Source: Conexibacter sp. CPCC 205762 (lineage in GTDB: Bacteria > Actinomycetota > Thermoleophilia > Solirubrobacterales > Solirubrobacteraceae). From it: a DNA stretch of 64,000 bases. This document shows, in pieces, positions 55,227 to 63,557 of this stretch (the first letter of the stretch is position 1; every line of letters begins with the position of its first letter). The notes below the pieces were generated by a model. It ran no database searches, was not told where the DNA came from, and saw only the letters and a program-made list of their open reading frames with translations. The position numbers and the translations under genes were made by a program. The stretch spans positions 1-64,000 of the forward strand of contig NZ_JAUTDN010000015.1 in NCBI RefSeq assembly GCF_030646155.1. The letters run 5' to 3'.

Positions 55227-56036
55227 ATGGACGCGGTCTTCAAGGCGCTCGCGGATCCGACCCGGCGGGAGCTGCTCGACGAGCTGTTCCGGCAGGACGG
55301 CCAGAGCCTCGGCGCGCTCGAACAGCGGCTGCCGATGACGCGCTTCGGCGTGATGAAGCACCTCAGAGTGCTGCAGGAAGCCGGGCTGATCACCGCGCGC
55401 AAGCAGGGCCGGGAGAAGCTCCACTTCCTCAACCCGGTCCCGATCCGGCTCGTCCACGACCGCTGGGTGAGCAAGTACGCAGCGCCCTGGGCGGCGACGC
55501 TGAGCGCGCTGAAACAGACGCTGGAGGACGAGACGATGAGCACGGTCAAGACGGTCTCCTGGAGCGACGGAACCGCCCCGGTGGCGAGCGGCACGGCGGT
55601 CTTCGAGGTCTTCGTCAAGACGACCCCGGAGCGGCTGTGGGAGGCGATCACCGACCCGCAGCAGCGGGCGAAGTACAGCTTTGGCGTGGAGACGCACTCG
55701 GACTGGACGCCCGGCTCCGACTACAGCGCGGGCGTCCCGGGCGTCGTCGACATCGCCTCCGGCACGAACGTCGAGGTCGACCCGCCGCGGCTGCTGGTGC
55801 AGACCTTCGACGCGCTCTGGAGCGACGACGTCAAGGCGCAGGGCACGACCCGCGTCACCTGGGAGATCGAGCCGGTCGGCAGTTCCTGCCGTCTCACGGT
55901 CACCCACGACCAGCTGCCCGCGAGCGCGCACTCGGAGCTGTACGGCGGCTGGCCGATGATCCTCTCCGGCCTCAAGACCTGGATCGAGACCGGCGAGCTG
56001 CTCGATACGCCCGGCTCGCTGCGCTACGCCGGCTGA
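55227..56036 (+). CDS. ArsR-family HTH fused to SRPBCC (AHSA1-like) domain
   Basis: 269 residues. Residues 1-90 are an ArsR winged helix ('FKALADPTRRELLDELFRQDGQSLGALEQRL', 'MTRFGVMKHLRVLQEAGLI', in pieces). Residues about 115-265 are an AHSA1/SRPBCC domain ('VFEVFVKTTPERLWEAITDPQQRAKYSFG', 'GWPMILSGLKTWIETG'). This fusion is common in actinobacteria; the SRPBCC part probably senses a hydrophobic ligand. It is likely autoregulated through its promoter repeats. Its stop lies two nt from the convergent DUF11 gene's stop. Confidence 0.9.
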   Translation: MDAVFKALADPTRRELLDELFRQDGQSLGALEQRLPMTRFGVMKHLRVLQEAGLITARKQGREKLHFLNPVPIRLVHDRWVSKYAAPWAATLSALKQTLEDETMSTVKTVSWSDGTAPVASGTAVFEVFVKTTPERLWEAITDPQQRAKYSFGVETHSDWTPGSDYSAGVPGVVDIASGTNVEVDPPRLLVQTFDALWSDDVKAQGTTRVTWEIEPVGSSCRLTVTHDQLPASAHSELYGGWPMILSGLKTWIETGELLDTPGSLRYAG

Positions 56037-56038
56037 CC

Positions 56039-58333
56039 TCAGCAGGCGGCTCGCGCACGCGGCGCGCCGGCGGCGGCAGCGGCGGAGACGGCCGCGTCGC
56101 ACCCCGGCGGCGCGAGCGGGCGGATCAGGACCGCCGCGGAGGCGGTGCCGGCGGCGCGTGCGTTGGCGGCGCTCACGCGGGCGCGGTTGAGCACGCTGCG
56201 CGCGTCGGTGAAGCCGTCGCCGACGCGCGCGGTGACGGTGACGACGAACTCCCGCCCCGGCGCGAGCGGCGTGCGCAGGGTCCAGCACAGCGGTCTCGCC
56301 GCACGCGCGCCCGGCATGTCACCGCCCGCCGAGGCGACCGGCCCGGCCGCCGCGCCGTCCGGATGCCGGGCGCCGACGCGCGCCCGCGCCGCCCCGCTCA
56401 CCAGCTGCACCCCCACCCCCGGCCTGTCGCAGATCCGCACGCCGCGAGCGGGCACGCCGCCGTCGGAGAGCGCCGTCAGCGTGTAGCGGACGAGCGCGCC
56501 GGGTCGCGCGACGCGCGCCGAGGCGCGCTTGGTGAGCGTCACCCGCGCGCCCGCGAGCGCCCGGCCGAGGCCGCGCACGACCACCCTCCGCGCCGCCACG
56601 CCGTCGCCGCGGACCGTCACCGCCGGCCGCACCTGCGCGCCGGCGCGCAGACCGTTCACCCGCACCCGCACGCGCGCCGCCGCGCCCGGCGCCAGCGAGC
56701 CGACCGTGCAGCGGACCGTCGACCCGCGCGGCGCGCCGCAGCGGCCGCCGGCGATCGTCGCGCCGAGCACCTGCGCGCCGGGCACGCTCACCACGACCGA
56801 GACGTCCTCGATCGCCGCAGCGGTCGTGTTGCGGACCGAGAACGCGACGACCGCCGGCTCGCCCGCGACCGGCCGCGACGGCGCGATCGACGGCGTCACG
56901 ATCGCCAGCGGCGGCTCCTCGACCGCCGGCGGAACGGGCGTAAGAACCGGCACGCGTACGACCGTCCGCACCGCGTTGGACGAAGCAGCGACCGGCTGAC
57001 GCGCCACCACCCCGACCCCGCTCGCCGACGCGCTGTTGACGATCGCGAAGCCGTCCGCGACCTGTCCCACGCGCACCTCGAAGACTGCGGTCGCCGCCGC
57101 GCCCGGCGCCAGTGCGCCGAGCGGGACCGAGGACGCGCCGGCCGCGGCCGTCCCGGCCGGCGCCGGATCGCTGACGACGACGTCCTCGGCGACGTCGTCG
57201 CCGTTGTTGGTGACCGTCACCGAGTAGCGCAGCAGGTCGCCCGGCGCCGCGACGGAGCCGTCGCCGCCGGTCGTCACGTTCGCGACCGTCTTCGACGCCG
57301 CCAACGCCGGTGCCGACAGATCGGTCGCGAGCGAGACCATCTGCGTCAGGTACTGGTCGAGCGTCGTCGACAGCTCCAGCGTCGCGCTCGTCGCGCCGTT
57401 GGCGATCAGGCCGGTCGTGACGATCCGGTCGGCGTCGAAGCCGAGCTGGTTGACGTAGCCGGGCGTCCGCGTCGCGACCGAGTCGACGCCCTCGAACGAG
57501 ATCGAGCTGTTGAAGAGGTTGTTGGCCGGGTTGGCCGCGTCGGTCAGCGGCTGGCCGCCGAGCAGCCCGCGGTCGCCGGCGCTGCCGCGGTCGCCCTCGT
57601 AGGCGACGAGCCCGACGGCCGTCCGCACCGCGCCGGTGCGCGGCGTCACGAAGCCGCTGACGGTCAGCGCCAGCGGCGGGTCGCCCTGCTGGATCGTCGC
57701 GAGCCCGTCGAAGACGGTCAGGTTGCGCAGCGGCTGGGTCGCCGATCTGTAGACGATCACGAGCCCCCAGCCGGCGTAGCGGTCGAGGCCGGTGCCGGCC
57801 TGCACGTTGGCGACGGTGTACTGCCCGGCCCCGCCGGCGACCACCTGCGCGGTCACGTCGGCGAAGCCGCCGTAGGCGCCCGGCACGGCCGCGGAGTCGG
57901 CGACCGAGCCGCTCACCGGCACGTACCCGCCCGAGGCTGGCGTCCGCAGCAGCACCGCGCCGCGCGCGCCGGCCGCGGGCGCCACCGCCCCTCTCGTCCC
58001 CGCCGTCACGCGCCCGCCCCAGTAGAGCCCGGCGAACAGCACCTGCGCGTCCGCAGGCGGCGCGAACGAGGCCGTCGAGGAGTCGAACGTCGTCGGGTCG
58101 CCGTCGACGTCGACGTACGTCATCGCGTAGCCGTTGTTGTTGAGCGCGGCACCCGTGGCCGTCCCCGCCTGCGCGCCCGCGCAGGCCGGCTCGGCCGCCG
58201 GGCACGTCATCAGCGTGTTGCCGGTGACCCAGGTCGCGCCCGTGTCGTTGGTCGTGTAGCGGATCGCGAACGGCTGCTCGACGACCGCGCCCGCGGAGGA
58301 GCAGACGACCAGCAGCGCGACCCACGCGACCAT
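56039..58333 (-). CDS. Secreted DUF11-type protein
   Basis: About 764 residues from ATG 58333; a GTG at 58348 adds five. Signal peptide (about 1-20). The N-terminal 300 residues are a large beta domain ('FAIRYTTNDTGATWVTGNTLMTCP', 'VLFAGLYWGGRV'). Two or three DUF11-like repeats follow ('KTVANVTTGGDGSVAAPGDLLRYSVTVTNNGDDVAEDVVVSDPAP', in pieces), and a Cys-rich Ala-rich tail ends it. It is smaller than the giant DUF11 protein. Probably a surface or released adhesin-like protein. Confidence 0.8.
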   Translation of the reverse strand: MVAWVALLVVCSSAGAVVEQPFAIRYTTNDTGATWVTGNTLMTCPAAEPACAGAQAGTATGAALNNNGYAMTYVDVDGDPTTFDSSTASFAPPADAQVLFAGLYWGGRVTAGTRGAVAPAAGARGAVLLRTPASGGYVPVSGSVADSAAVPGAYGGFADVTAQVVAGGAGQYTVANVQAGTGLDRYAGWGLVIVYRSATQPLRNLTVFDGLATIQQGDPPLALTVSGFVTPRTGAVRTAVGLVAYEGDRGSAGDRGLLGGQPLTDAANPANNLFNSSISFEGVDSVATRTPGYVNQLGFDADRIVTTGLIANGATSATLELSTTLDQYLTQMVSLATDLSAPALAASKTVANVTTGGDGSVAAPGDLLRYSVTVTNNGDDVAEDVVVSDPAPAGTAAAGASSVPLGALAPGAAATAVFEVRVGQVADGFAIVNSASASGVGVVARQPVAASSNAVRTVVRVPVLTPVPPAVEEPPLAIVTPSIAPSRPVAGEPAVVAFSVRNTTAAAIEDVSVVVSVPGAQVLGATIAGGRCGAPRGSTVRCTVGSLAPGAAARVRVRVNGLRAGAQVRPAVTVRGDGVAARRVVVRGLGRALAGARVTLTKRASARVARPGALVRYTLTALSDGGVPARGVRICDRPGVGVQLVSGAARARVGARHPDGAAAGPVASAGGDMPGARAARPLCWTLRTPLAPGREFVVTVTARVGDGFTDARSVLNRARVSAANARAAGTASAAVLIRPLAPPGCDAAVSAAAAAGAPRARAAC

Positions 58334-58450
58334 CACCGCACGTACCACGCAGCGTTGCTACCCGCCTGAACAACTGGTTGAAGCCGATCCGGCTCCCCTG
58401 CAAGCGACCGTGCAGAAGCCCCGTTTCCTCCCGGCGGCTAGCCTCCCGGC

Positions 58451-59740
58451 ATGGCCGAGATCCTGCCGCTCACCGCGCTGCACTACGACGCCGCCGTCGC
58501 CGGCGACTACGACGCGCTCGTCAGCCCGCCCTACGACGTGATCGACGACGAGCAGCGCGCCGCGCTGGCCGCCCGCTCGCCGTACAACGTCGTCGGGATC
58601 GACCTGCCGCAGGGCACGCAGGAGACCCCGGATCCGTACGCGCGCGCCGCCGAGCTGCTGCGCGCCTGGCAGGCCGACGGTGCCGTCACGCACGACGACG
58701 TCCCCGCGATCTGGCCGCTGCAGCAGGAGTTCGTCGGCCCCGACGGCCGCAGACGGACGCGCAGCGGCTTCCTCTGCAGAGTCCGCGTCGAGTCCTACGG
58801 CGCCGGCCGCATCCGCCCGCACGAGCGCACCCATCCCGGCCCCAAGCAGGACCGCCTCGACCTGACGCGCGCCACCAGAGCCAACCTGAGCCCGATCTTC
58901 AGCCTCTTCTCCGACCCCGGCAACACCGCCTGGAGCGCGCTCCAGCCGCACGTCCGCACGAGCGCGCCGTTCGCGACCACCACCGACGAGGACGGCACCG
59001 TCAACCGCCTCTGGCGCGTGACCGACCCGAACGCGCTGGAGACCGTCGTCGAGGCGGTCGCGCCGGCCGAGCTGCTGATCGCCGACGGCCACCACCGCTA
59101 CGAGACCGCGCGCGCCTACGCGGACGAGGTCGGAGGCGGCGACGGCCCGCACCGCTGGGTGCTGATGTGCCTCGTCGCGCTGGAGGATCCGGGCCTGACG
59201 GTCTTCCCGACCCACCGCCTCGTCAGCGGCGTCGAGAGCGGCTCCGGCCAGCAGGACGCGCTCGACCGCGTCATCCGCGAGCAGTTCGACGTGACCGAGC
59301 TGCCTGACCGCGGCTCGCTCGTGCCCGAGCCGCGCCGCGGCGACGAGCGCGTTCAGTTCGGCTACATGGACGCCGTCGGCCAGGTCCCGTTCATGCTCGC
59401 GCTGAAGGAGGACTCGATCGCCGAGCAGCTGCTGAGCGACCGCTCGGAGGCGTACCAGCAGCTCGACACGGCGGTGCTGGAGGCGGTCATCCTCAAGCAC
59501 GCGCTCGGCATGAGCGACGAGCAGATCGACCACAGAGACGGGCTCGACTACGCGCGCGACTTCGACGAGGCGCTCGACCTGCTCGACTCCGAGGAGGCCG
59601 ACGCCGGCTTCTTCATGGCGCCGATGCCGATCGAGCAGGTCCAGGAGGTCGCGGAGGCCGGCGAGAGCATGCCGCCGAAGTCGACCTTCTTCTACCCGAA
59701 GGTTCCGACCGGCCTGCTCTTCAATCCACTGTTCGAATAG
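58451..59740 (+). CDS. DUF1015 family protein
   Basis: 429 residues, the usual DUF1015 size. It opens 'PLTALHYDAAVAGDYDALVSPPYDVI', has 'RIRPHERTHPGPKQDRLDL' and the family's hallmark 'LLIADGHHRYETARAY', and ends 'KSTFFYPKVPTGLLFNPL'. Function unknown; linked in other genomes to serine or phosphonate metabolism, but that is not evident here. ATG start. Confidence 0.9.
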   Translation: MAEILPLTALHYDAAVAGDYDALVSPPYDVIDDEQRAALAARSPYNVVGIDLPQGTQETPDPYARAAELLRAWQADGAVTHDDVPAIWPLQQEFVGPDGRRRTRSGFLCRVRVESYGAGRIRPHERTHPGPKQDRLDLTRATRANLSPIFSLFSDPGNTAWSALQPHVRTSAPFATTTDEDGTVNRLWRVTDPNALETVVEAVAPAELLIADGHHRYETARAYADEVGGGDGPHRWVLMCLVALEDPGLTVFPTHRLVSGVESGSGQQDALDRVIREQFDVTELPDRGSLVPEPRRGDERVQFGYMDAVGQVPFMLALKEDSIAEQLLSDRSEAYQQLDTAVLEAVILKHALGMSDEQIDHRDGLDYARDFDEALDLLDSEEADAGFFMAPMPIEQVQEVAEAGESMPPKSTFFYPKVPTGLLFNPLFE

Positions 59741-59786
59741 GGCCGAACGGCCCGCTACGATGGGCCGCTCTCTCCGCTCCCGACCA

Positions 59787-60194
59787 ATGAAGGACGACAT
59801 GAAGGCGAACGCGCGACGAACCGGGACCTTCACGCACGAGATCGACGTGCGCGGCCACCAGATCATCGCGGACGAGCCTGCAGAGCACGGCGGCGAGGAC
59901 GACGGCCCCAGCGCGCAGGAGCTGCTCGCGGCCAGCCTCGCGGTCTGCACGGCGACGACGATCGAGATGTACGCGAAGCGCAAGGGCTGGGACATCGGCA
60001 AGATCGCGGTCGAGGCCGAGTACTCGCCCGCCGAGCGCGGCGCGCCGACCCGCTTCAGGCTGACGCTGAAGCTGCCCGCGAACCTGACCGAGGAGCAGCT
60101 CGAGCGGCTGTCGGTGATCGCCGCCAAGTGCCCGGTCCACCGCACGCTCGACGGCGAGGTCATGTTCGACGAGCGGATCGAGCTGGTGGCCTGA
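59787..60194 (+). CDS. OsmC family protein
   Basis: 135 residues from ATG 59787; an ATG at 59799 is an alternative. Redox Cys are in 'SLAVCTATTIEMYAKRKGW' and 'IAAKCPVHRTL', typical of the OsmC-like (YhfA) subgroup that ends this way. It has 'GPSAQELLAASLA' before the first Cys. It probably acts on peroxides or organosulfur compounds. The Nudix gene begins 20 nt after its stop. Confidence 0.9.
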   Translation: MKDDMKANARRTGTFTHEIDVRGHQIIADEPAEHGGEDDGPSAQELLAASLAVCTATTIEMYAKRKGWDIGKIAVEAEYSPAERGAPTRFRLTLKLPANLTEEQLERLSVIAAKCPVHRTLDGEVMFDERIELVA

Positions 60195-60214
60195 GCGCTT
60201 ATCCTCGGCAGCGG

Positions 60215-60796
60215 ATGACGACGGCGATCGCAGACGAATTGCGCCGGCGCCTCGCCGGCGACGAGGCGTCAGCGAACGTCGACCTCGCGCACGAGACCGA
60301 GGCGGCGGTGCTGGTGCCGCTGTTCCTCGTCGGCGAGGAGCTGCACGCCGTCTTCACGAAGCGGCGCGAGGACATGAGACGTCACCCGGGCGAGATCTCG
60401 TTTCCGGGCGGCCGCCGCGACCACGAGCGCGAGCCGCTGCAGACGACGGCGCTGCGCGAGGCCGAGGAGGAGGTCGGGCTGACGCCCGCGTCGGTCGAGC
60501 TGGTCGGCACGCTGGCGCCGGTGCGGACGTTCGTGACCGGCTACGTGATCTACCCGCACGTCGGCCTGATCCCGCGGCCGGACACCGACTGGGTCGTCAG
60601 CGAGAACGAGGTCGCGCAGGTGATGGAGCTGCCGCTGAAGGCGCTCGTCGCCGGCTTCGACAAGCGACCGGTCACGCGCCGCGGGATGACCTGGTCGACC
60701 GACTCCTACGTCGTCGGCGACCACTTCATCTGGGGCGCGACGGCGCGGATACTGGGCGATCTGCTGGAGCGGATCGGCCCGCTCGGCTCGGCCTAG
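60215..60796 (+). CDS. CoA pyrophosphatase-like Nudix hydrolase
   Basis: 193 residues. The Nudix box reads 'GGRRDHEREPLQTTALREAEEEVGL', preceded by 'REDMRRHPGEISFPGG', the CoA-subfamily signature (LLTxR(SA)xxxRxxxGxVxFPGG-like). It should cleave CoA and its oxidised or acylated forms to 3',5'-ADP and phosphopantetheine. ATG start. Its TAG shares CTAG with the convergent membrane protein's stop. Confidence 0.9.
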   Translation: MTTAIADELRRRLAGDEASANVDLAHETEAAVLVPLFLVGEELHAVFTKRREDMRRHPGEISFPGGRRDHEREPLQTTALREAEEEVGLTPASVELVGTLAPVRTFVTGYVIYPHVGLIPRPDTDWVVSENEVAQVMELPLKALVAGFDKRPVTRRGMTWSTDSYVVGDHFIWGATARILGDLLERIGPLGSA

Positions 60797-61119
60797 TCGT
60801 CGCCGCGCCGCGACGCCCGCTCGGCGCGGAAGCGCTCCAGCGCCGCCTCGACGTCGTCCTCGTCCGGCTCCTCCGGCTCGCCCATCAGGCTCGCGACGGT
60901 CAGCTCCGCCTCGCCGCGAGCGCGGCGGCGCGAGTTGGTCGCCTCCAGCATCTGCTCGAGGTCCTCGGAGTCGCGCGCCGCCTCGGCGTCGGCGTGCTCG
61001 CGCGGCGTTCTCCAGCCGACCTGCGCCGCGCCGGAGCCGGGCGCGAAGAGCCCGATCGCGACGACGGCGATCAGGCCGAAGGCCACGATCCCGAGGATGA
61101 TCGCCACGAACGGGTCCAT
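60793..61119 (-). CDS. Small single-pass membrane protein
   Basis: 108 residues. One transmembrane helix at the N-terminus ('FVAIILGIVAFGLIAVVAIGLF'), then a charged, helical cytoplasmic tail ('SEDLEQMLEATNSRRRARGE', 'EPDEDDVEAALERFRAERASRRGDD') likely to form coiled coil. ATG 61119. Conserved in type but unnamed. Convergent with the Nudix gene by a 4-bp overlap. Confidence 0.75.
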   Translation of the reverse strand: MDPFVAIILGIVAFGLIAVVAIGLFAPGSGAAQVGWRTPREHADAEAARDSEDLEQMLEATNSRRRARGEAELTVASLMGEPEEPDEDDVEAALERFRAERASRRGDD

Positions 61120-61190
61120 GCGGGGCGAGTCTACCGGCGTCTTTCCGGTGCGACCCAAGTCCGCCGCAACTCCGCGCCCGCGCACGGGTT

Positions 61191-61250
61191 TCAGCAGTTG
61201 TCCGTGACGCCGCGGAGATCCCACCCGACGGCGGCGGCGTCCTCCCCGGC
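61191..61250 (-). pseudogene. Short C-terminal fragment related to the secreted protein at 27339
   Basis: The minus strand reads 'EDAAAVGWDLRGVTDNC' and a stop at 61191, echoing 'APRAGVSWDLRFRTGNC' at the end of the 27339 protein. DNA around both stops also looks alike (TTCAGCAGTT...GCGGAG.TCCCA). An in-frame stop lies about 10 codons before the conserved part, so only the tail survives. Could be coincidence in a small stretch. Confidence 0.4.
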
Positions 61251-61299
61251 GCGGCCGCGCCCGCGGATTCGACGTCACGGCAGCCGATGGGCCCAGTGG

Positions 61300-61334
61300 C
61301 TCCCGACCACAACATCGCCCCCCGTGGTCGGGAG
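61300..61334 (+). promoter_or_regulatory. 11-bp inverted repeat upstream of the PHP gene
   Basis: CTCCCGACCAC (61300-61310) and its exact complement (61324-61334) enclose a 13-nt loop, about 75 nt before the PHP ATG. The -10 TATGCT (61395-61400) ends nine nt before the ATG, so the repeat is upstream of that promoter and could be a regulator site or the end of an older transcript. Confidence 0.5.
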
Positions 61335-61409
61335 TCGTTGGCGCTCGGCGCACCGCTCCGCGCCGCCCGCATCCGCACTGCGAGCGGATGGTCGTATGCT
61401 CTCGCGCCG

Positions 61410-62459
61410 ATGATCGACCTCACCTGCGTGGTCCACGTCCACTCGCAGCACTCCGACGGGACCGGCACCGTGCCCGAGATCGCGGCCGCCGCTGCGGCCG
61501 CCGGCGCCGACGTGGTGCTGCTGACCGACCATGACACGCTCGCCGCCCGCTACCACGGCCACGAGCGCTGGCACGACTCCGTGCTCGTCTGCGTCGGGGA
61601 GGAGGTCACCAAGCGCCCCGGCCACCACTACCTCGCGTTCGGCCTCGACGACCCGGTCGACCATCGCCGCCTGACGCCGCAGCAGGTCGTCGACGCGGTG
61701 TCCGCCGCCGGCGGCTTCGGCTTCACCGCCCACCCCTTCTCGGTCGGCGTCAGACCGTTCCCGTTCGTGCCCGCGACCGGCTGGGACGATCCCTTCCCGC
61801 AGGGCGCGACCGGCGCCGAGCTGTGGTCGCTCGTGACCGACACGCTGGAGCGGTTCGAGCACCGCCGCGACGCGCTCCGCTTCCTGCTGGCGCCGCGCGC
61901 CGCGCGCCAGCTCGACCATCCCCGCCGGGAGGCGCTCGCCGCCTGGGACCGCGCCGCGCAGACGCGCCGCGTCGTCGCGATCGGCGGCCTCGACGCGCAC
62001 CAGTTCGGCCTGCGGCTGGCCGGCCGCGTGCCGCTGCGGATGATGAGCTACCGCCGCTCGTTCGAGCTGCTGCGCACGCACGTGCTGCTGGAGCGCCCGC
62101 CGAGCGGCGATGCCGACGCCGACCGCGCCGCCGTCTACGGAGCCCTGCGCGAGGGCCGCTGCTACATCGCCCGCGACGCGCTGGCCCCCGCCGGCGGCTT
62201 CCGCTTCTGGGCCGACGGCCCGACGCACGTCGAGATGGGCAGCGAGTCAGATGCCGGCGGCTTCACGCTGCACGTGCGGCTGCCGCGCAGAGCCGACGTC
62301 CGGATCGTCCGCGACGGCGCCGAGTTCGCGCGCGTCCACAGCGGCACGAGCCTCGACGCGCCGGCCCACGAGCCGGGCGTCTACCGCGTCGAGGCGAGCC
62401 TGCTGGACCACGGCCGCCCGCGCACCTGGGTCGTCTCCAACCCGATCTACCTGCGCTAG
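61410..62459 (+). CDS. PHP-domain phosphoesterase
   Basis: 349 residues. The PHP metal motifs are seen: H-x-H in 'VVHVHSQHSDGTG' (8-16), 'LTDHDTLAAR', 'GEEVT' and 'GGLDAHQFG'. The C-terminal 100 residues form a beta domain ('PTHVEMGSESDAGGFTLHVRLPRRADVRIVRDG'). PHP proteins hydrolyse phosphate esters with two or three metals; the substrate is unknown. Leaderless start likely. A hairpin after the stop separates it from trxB. Confidence 0.85.
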   Translation: MIDLTCVVHVHSQHSDGTGTVPEIAAAAAAAGADVVLLTDHDTLAARYHGHERWHDSVLVCVGEEVTKRPGHHYLAFGLDDPVDHRRLTPQQVVDAVSAAGGFGFTAHPFSVGVRPFPFVPATGWDDPFPQGATGAELWSLVTDTLERFEHRRDALRFLLAPRAARQLDHPRREALAAWDRAAQTRRVVAIGGLDAHQFGLRLAGRVPLRMMSYRRSFELLRTHVLLERPPSGDADADRAAVYGALREGRCYIARDALAPAGGFRFWADGPTHVEMGSESDAGGFTLHVRLPRRADVRIVRDGAEFARVHSGTSLDAPAHEPGVYRVEASLLDHGRPRTWVVSNPIYLR

Positions 62460-62485
62460 CGCGCCGCGTCGGATGACGCGGCGCG
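62460..62485. terminator. Bidirectional terminator between PHP and trxB
   Basis: CGCGCCGCGTC (62460-62470), loop GGAT, and the exact complement (62475-62485) form an 11-bp stem between the two convergent genes. No T-tract on either side. Confidence 0.75.
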
Positions 62486-62492
62486 GGAGCGG

Positions 62493-63473
62493 TCAGGCCT
62501 GCAGCTCGACCGGGTCGGCCTCGCGCGCGGCGACGGCCGGCGGCGTGTCGCGCAGGTACCACTCGGCGTCGAGCGCGGCCTTGCAGCCGGAGGCGGCGGC
62601 GGTGATCGCCTGGCGGTAGGTGTGGTCGACGAGGTCGCCGGCGGCGAAGACGCCGCGCAGAGTCGTTCTGGTCGACAGCCCGCTCGTCTTGACGTAGCCG
62701 TTCTCGTCCAGCTCGACCTGACCGCCGAACAGCTCCGACTGCGGCTCGTGGCCGACCGCGATGAAGGCGCCGGTCGCGCTGTGCTCGAGGATCTCGCCCG
62801 TCTCGACGTGCTTGAGGCGGATCTTCTCCATCGCGCCTCTCTCGCCGGCGACGAACTCCTCCACGACGTACGGCGTCAGCCACTCGATGTTGTGCGCCTC
62901 TCTGGCGCGGTCGAGCATGATCGCCGAGGCGCGGAACTCGTCGCGGCGGTTGACGATCACGACTCTGCCGGCGAACTTGGCGAGGAAGATCGCCTCCTCC
63001 ATCGCCGAGTCGCCGCCGCCGACGATGACCGTCTCGTGCTCCTTGAAGAAGGCCGCGTCGCAGGTCGCGCAGTAGGAGACGCCGCGGCCGGAGAGGTCGA
63101 CCTCTCCGGGCACGCCGAGCTTCTTGTGCTGGGCGCCGGTCGCGAGCACGACCGCCTTCGCCTTGTAGGCGTCGTCACCGACCCAGACGGTGTGGATGCC
63201 GCCGTCGGACAGCTCGACGCTCGTCACGTCGTCGGTGATGAAGCGCGTCCCGAAGCGCTCGGCCTGGTCGCGGAACTCCTGCATCATCACCGGGCCCATG
63301 ACGCCTTCTCTGTAGCCCGGGTAGTTCTCGACCTCGGTCGTCTGCTGGAGCAGGCCGCCCCAGGCGAAGCCCTCGATCACGAGCGGTCTCAGATCGGCGC
63401 GAGCGGTGTAGAGCGCCGCGGTGTAACCGGCCGGACCGCTGCCGACGATGATCACGTTCTCGACGTCTGACAT
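62493..63473 (-). CDS. trxB: Thioredoxin reductase
   Basis: 326 residues from ATG 63473; a TTG at 63506 is less likely. FAD motif 'IIVGSGPAGYTAALY' (about 7-21), 'GGLLQQTTEVENYPG', the redox pair C135-A-T-C138 in 'SYCATCDAAFF', the NADPH motif 'VIVGGGDSAMEEA' and the C-terminal FAD motif 'GVFAAGDLVDHTYRQAITAAASGC'. It reduces thioredoxin with NADPH. No thioredoxin gene is visible in the window. An AT-rich promoter region lies upstream (63505-63525). Confidence 0.95.
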   Translation of the reverse strand: MSDVENVIIVGSGPAGYTAALYTARADLRPLVIEGFAWGGLLQQTTEVENYPGYREGVMGPVMMQEFRDQAERFGTRFITDDVTSVELSDGGIHTVWVGDDAYKAKAVVLATGAQHKKLGVPGEVDLSGRGVSYCATCDAAFFKEHETVIVGGGDSAMEEAIFLAKFAGRVVIVNRRDEFRASAIMLDRAREAHNIEWLTPYVVEEFVAGERGAMEKIRLKHVETGEILEHSATGAFIAVGHEPQSELFGGQVELDENGYVKTSGLSTRTTLRGVFAAGDLVDHTYRQAITAAASGCKAALDAEWYLRDTPPAVAAREADPVELQA

Positions 63474-63533
63474 GGGTGCTGATGCTCCGATCCGGGGGTC
63501 GCTCAATACTTCATTTATGATAGCGCCCCGCGG

Positions 63534-63553
63534 CAGGGTCCGCAGGGACCCTG
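63534..63553 (-). terminator. Hairpin between the YbhN-like gene and trxB
   Basis: CAGGGTCC-GCAG-GGACCCTG, an 8-bp stem with a 4-nt loop, five nt past the YbhN-like stop on the minus strand. No T-tract. Confidence 0.65.
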
Positions 63554-63557
63554 GAGC

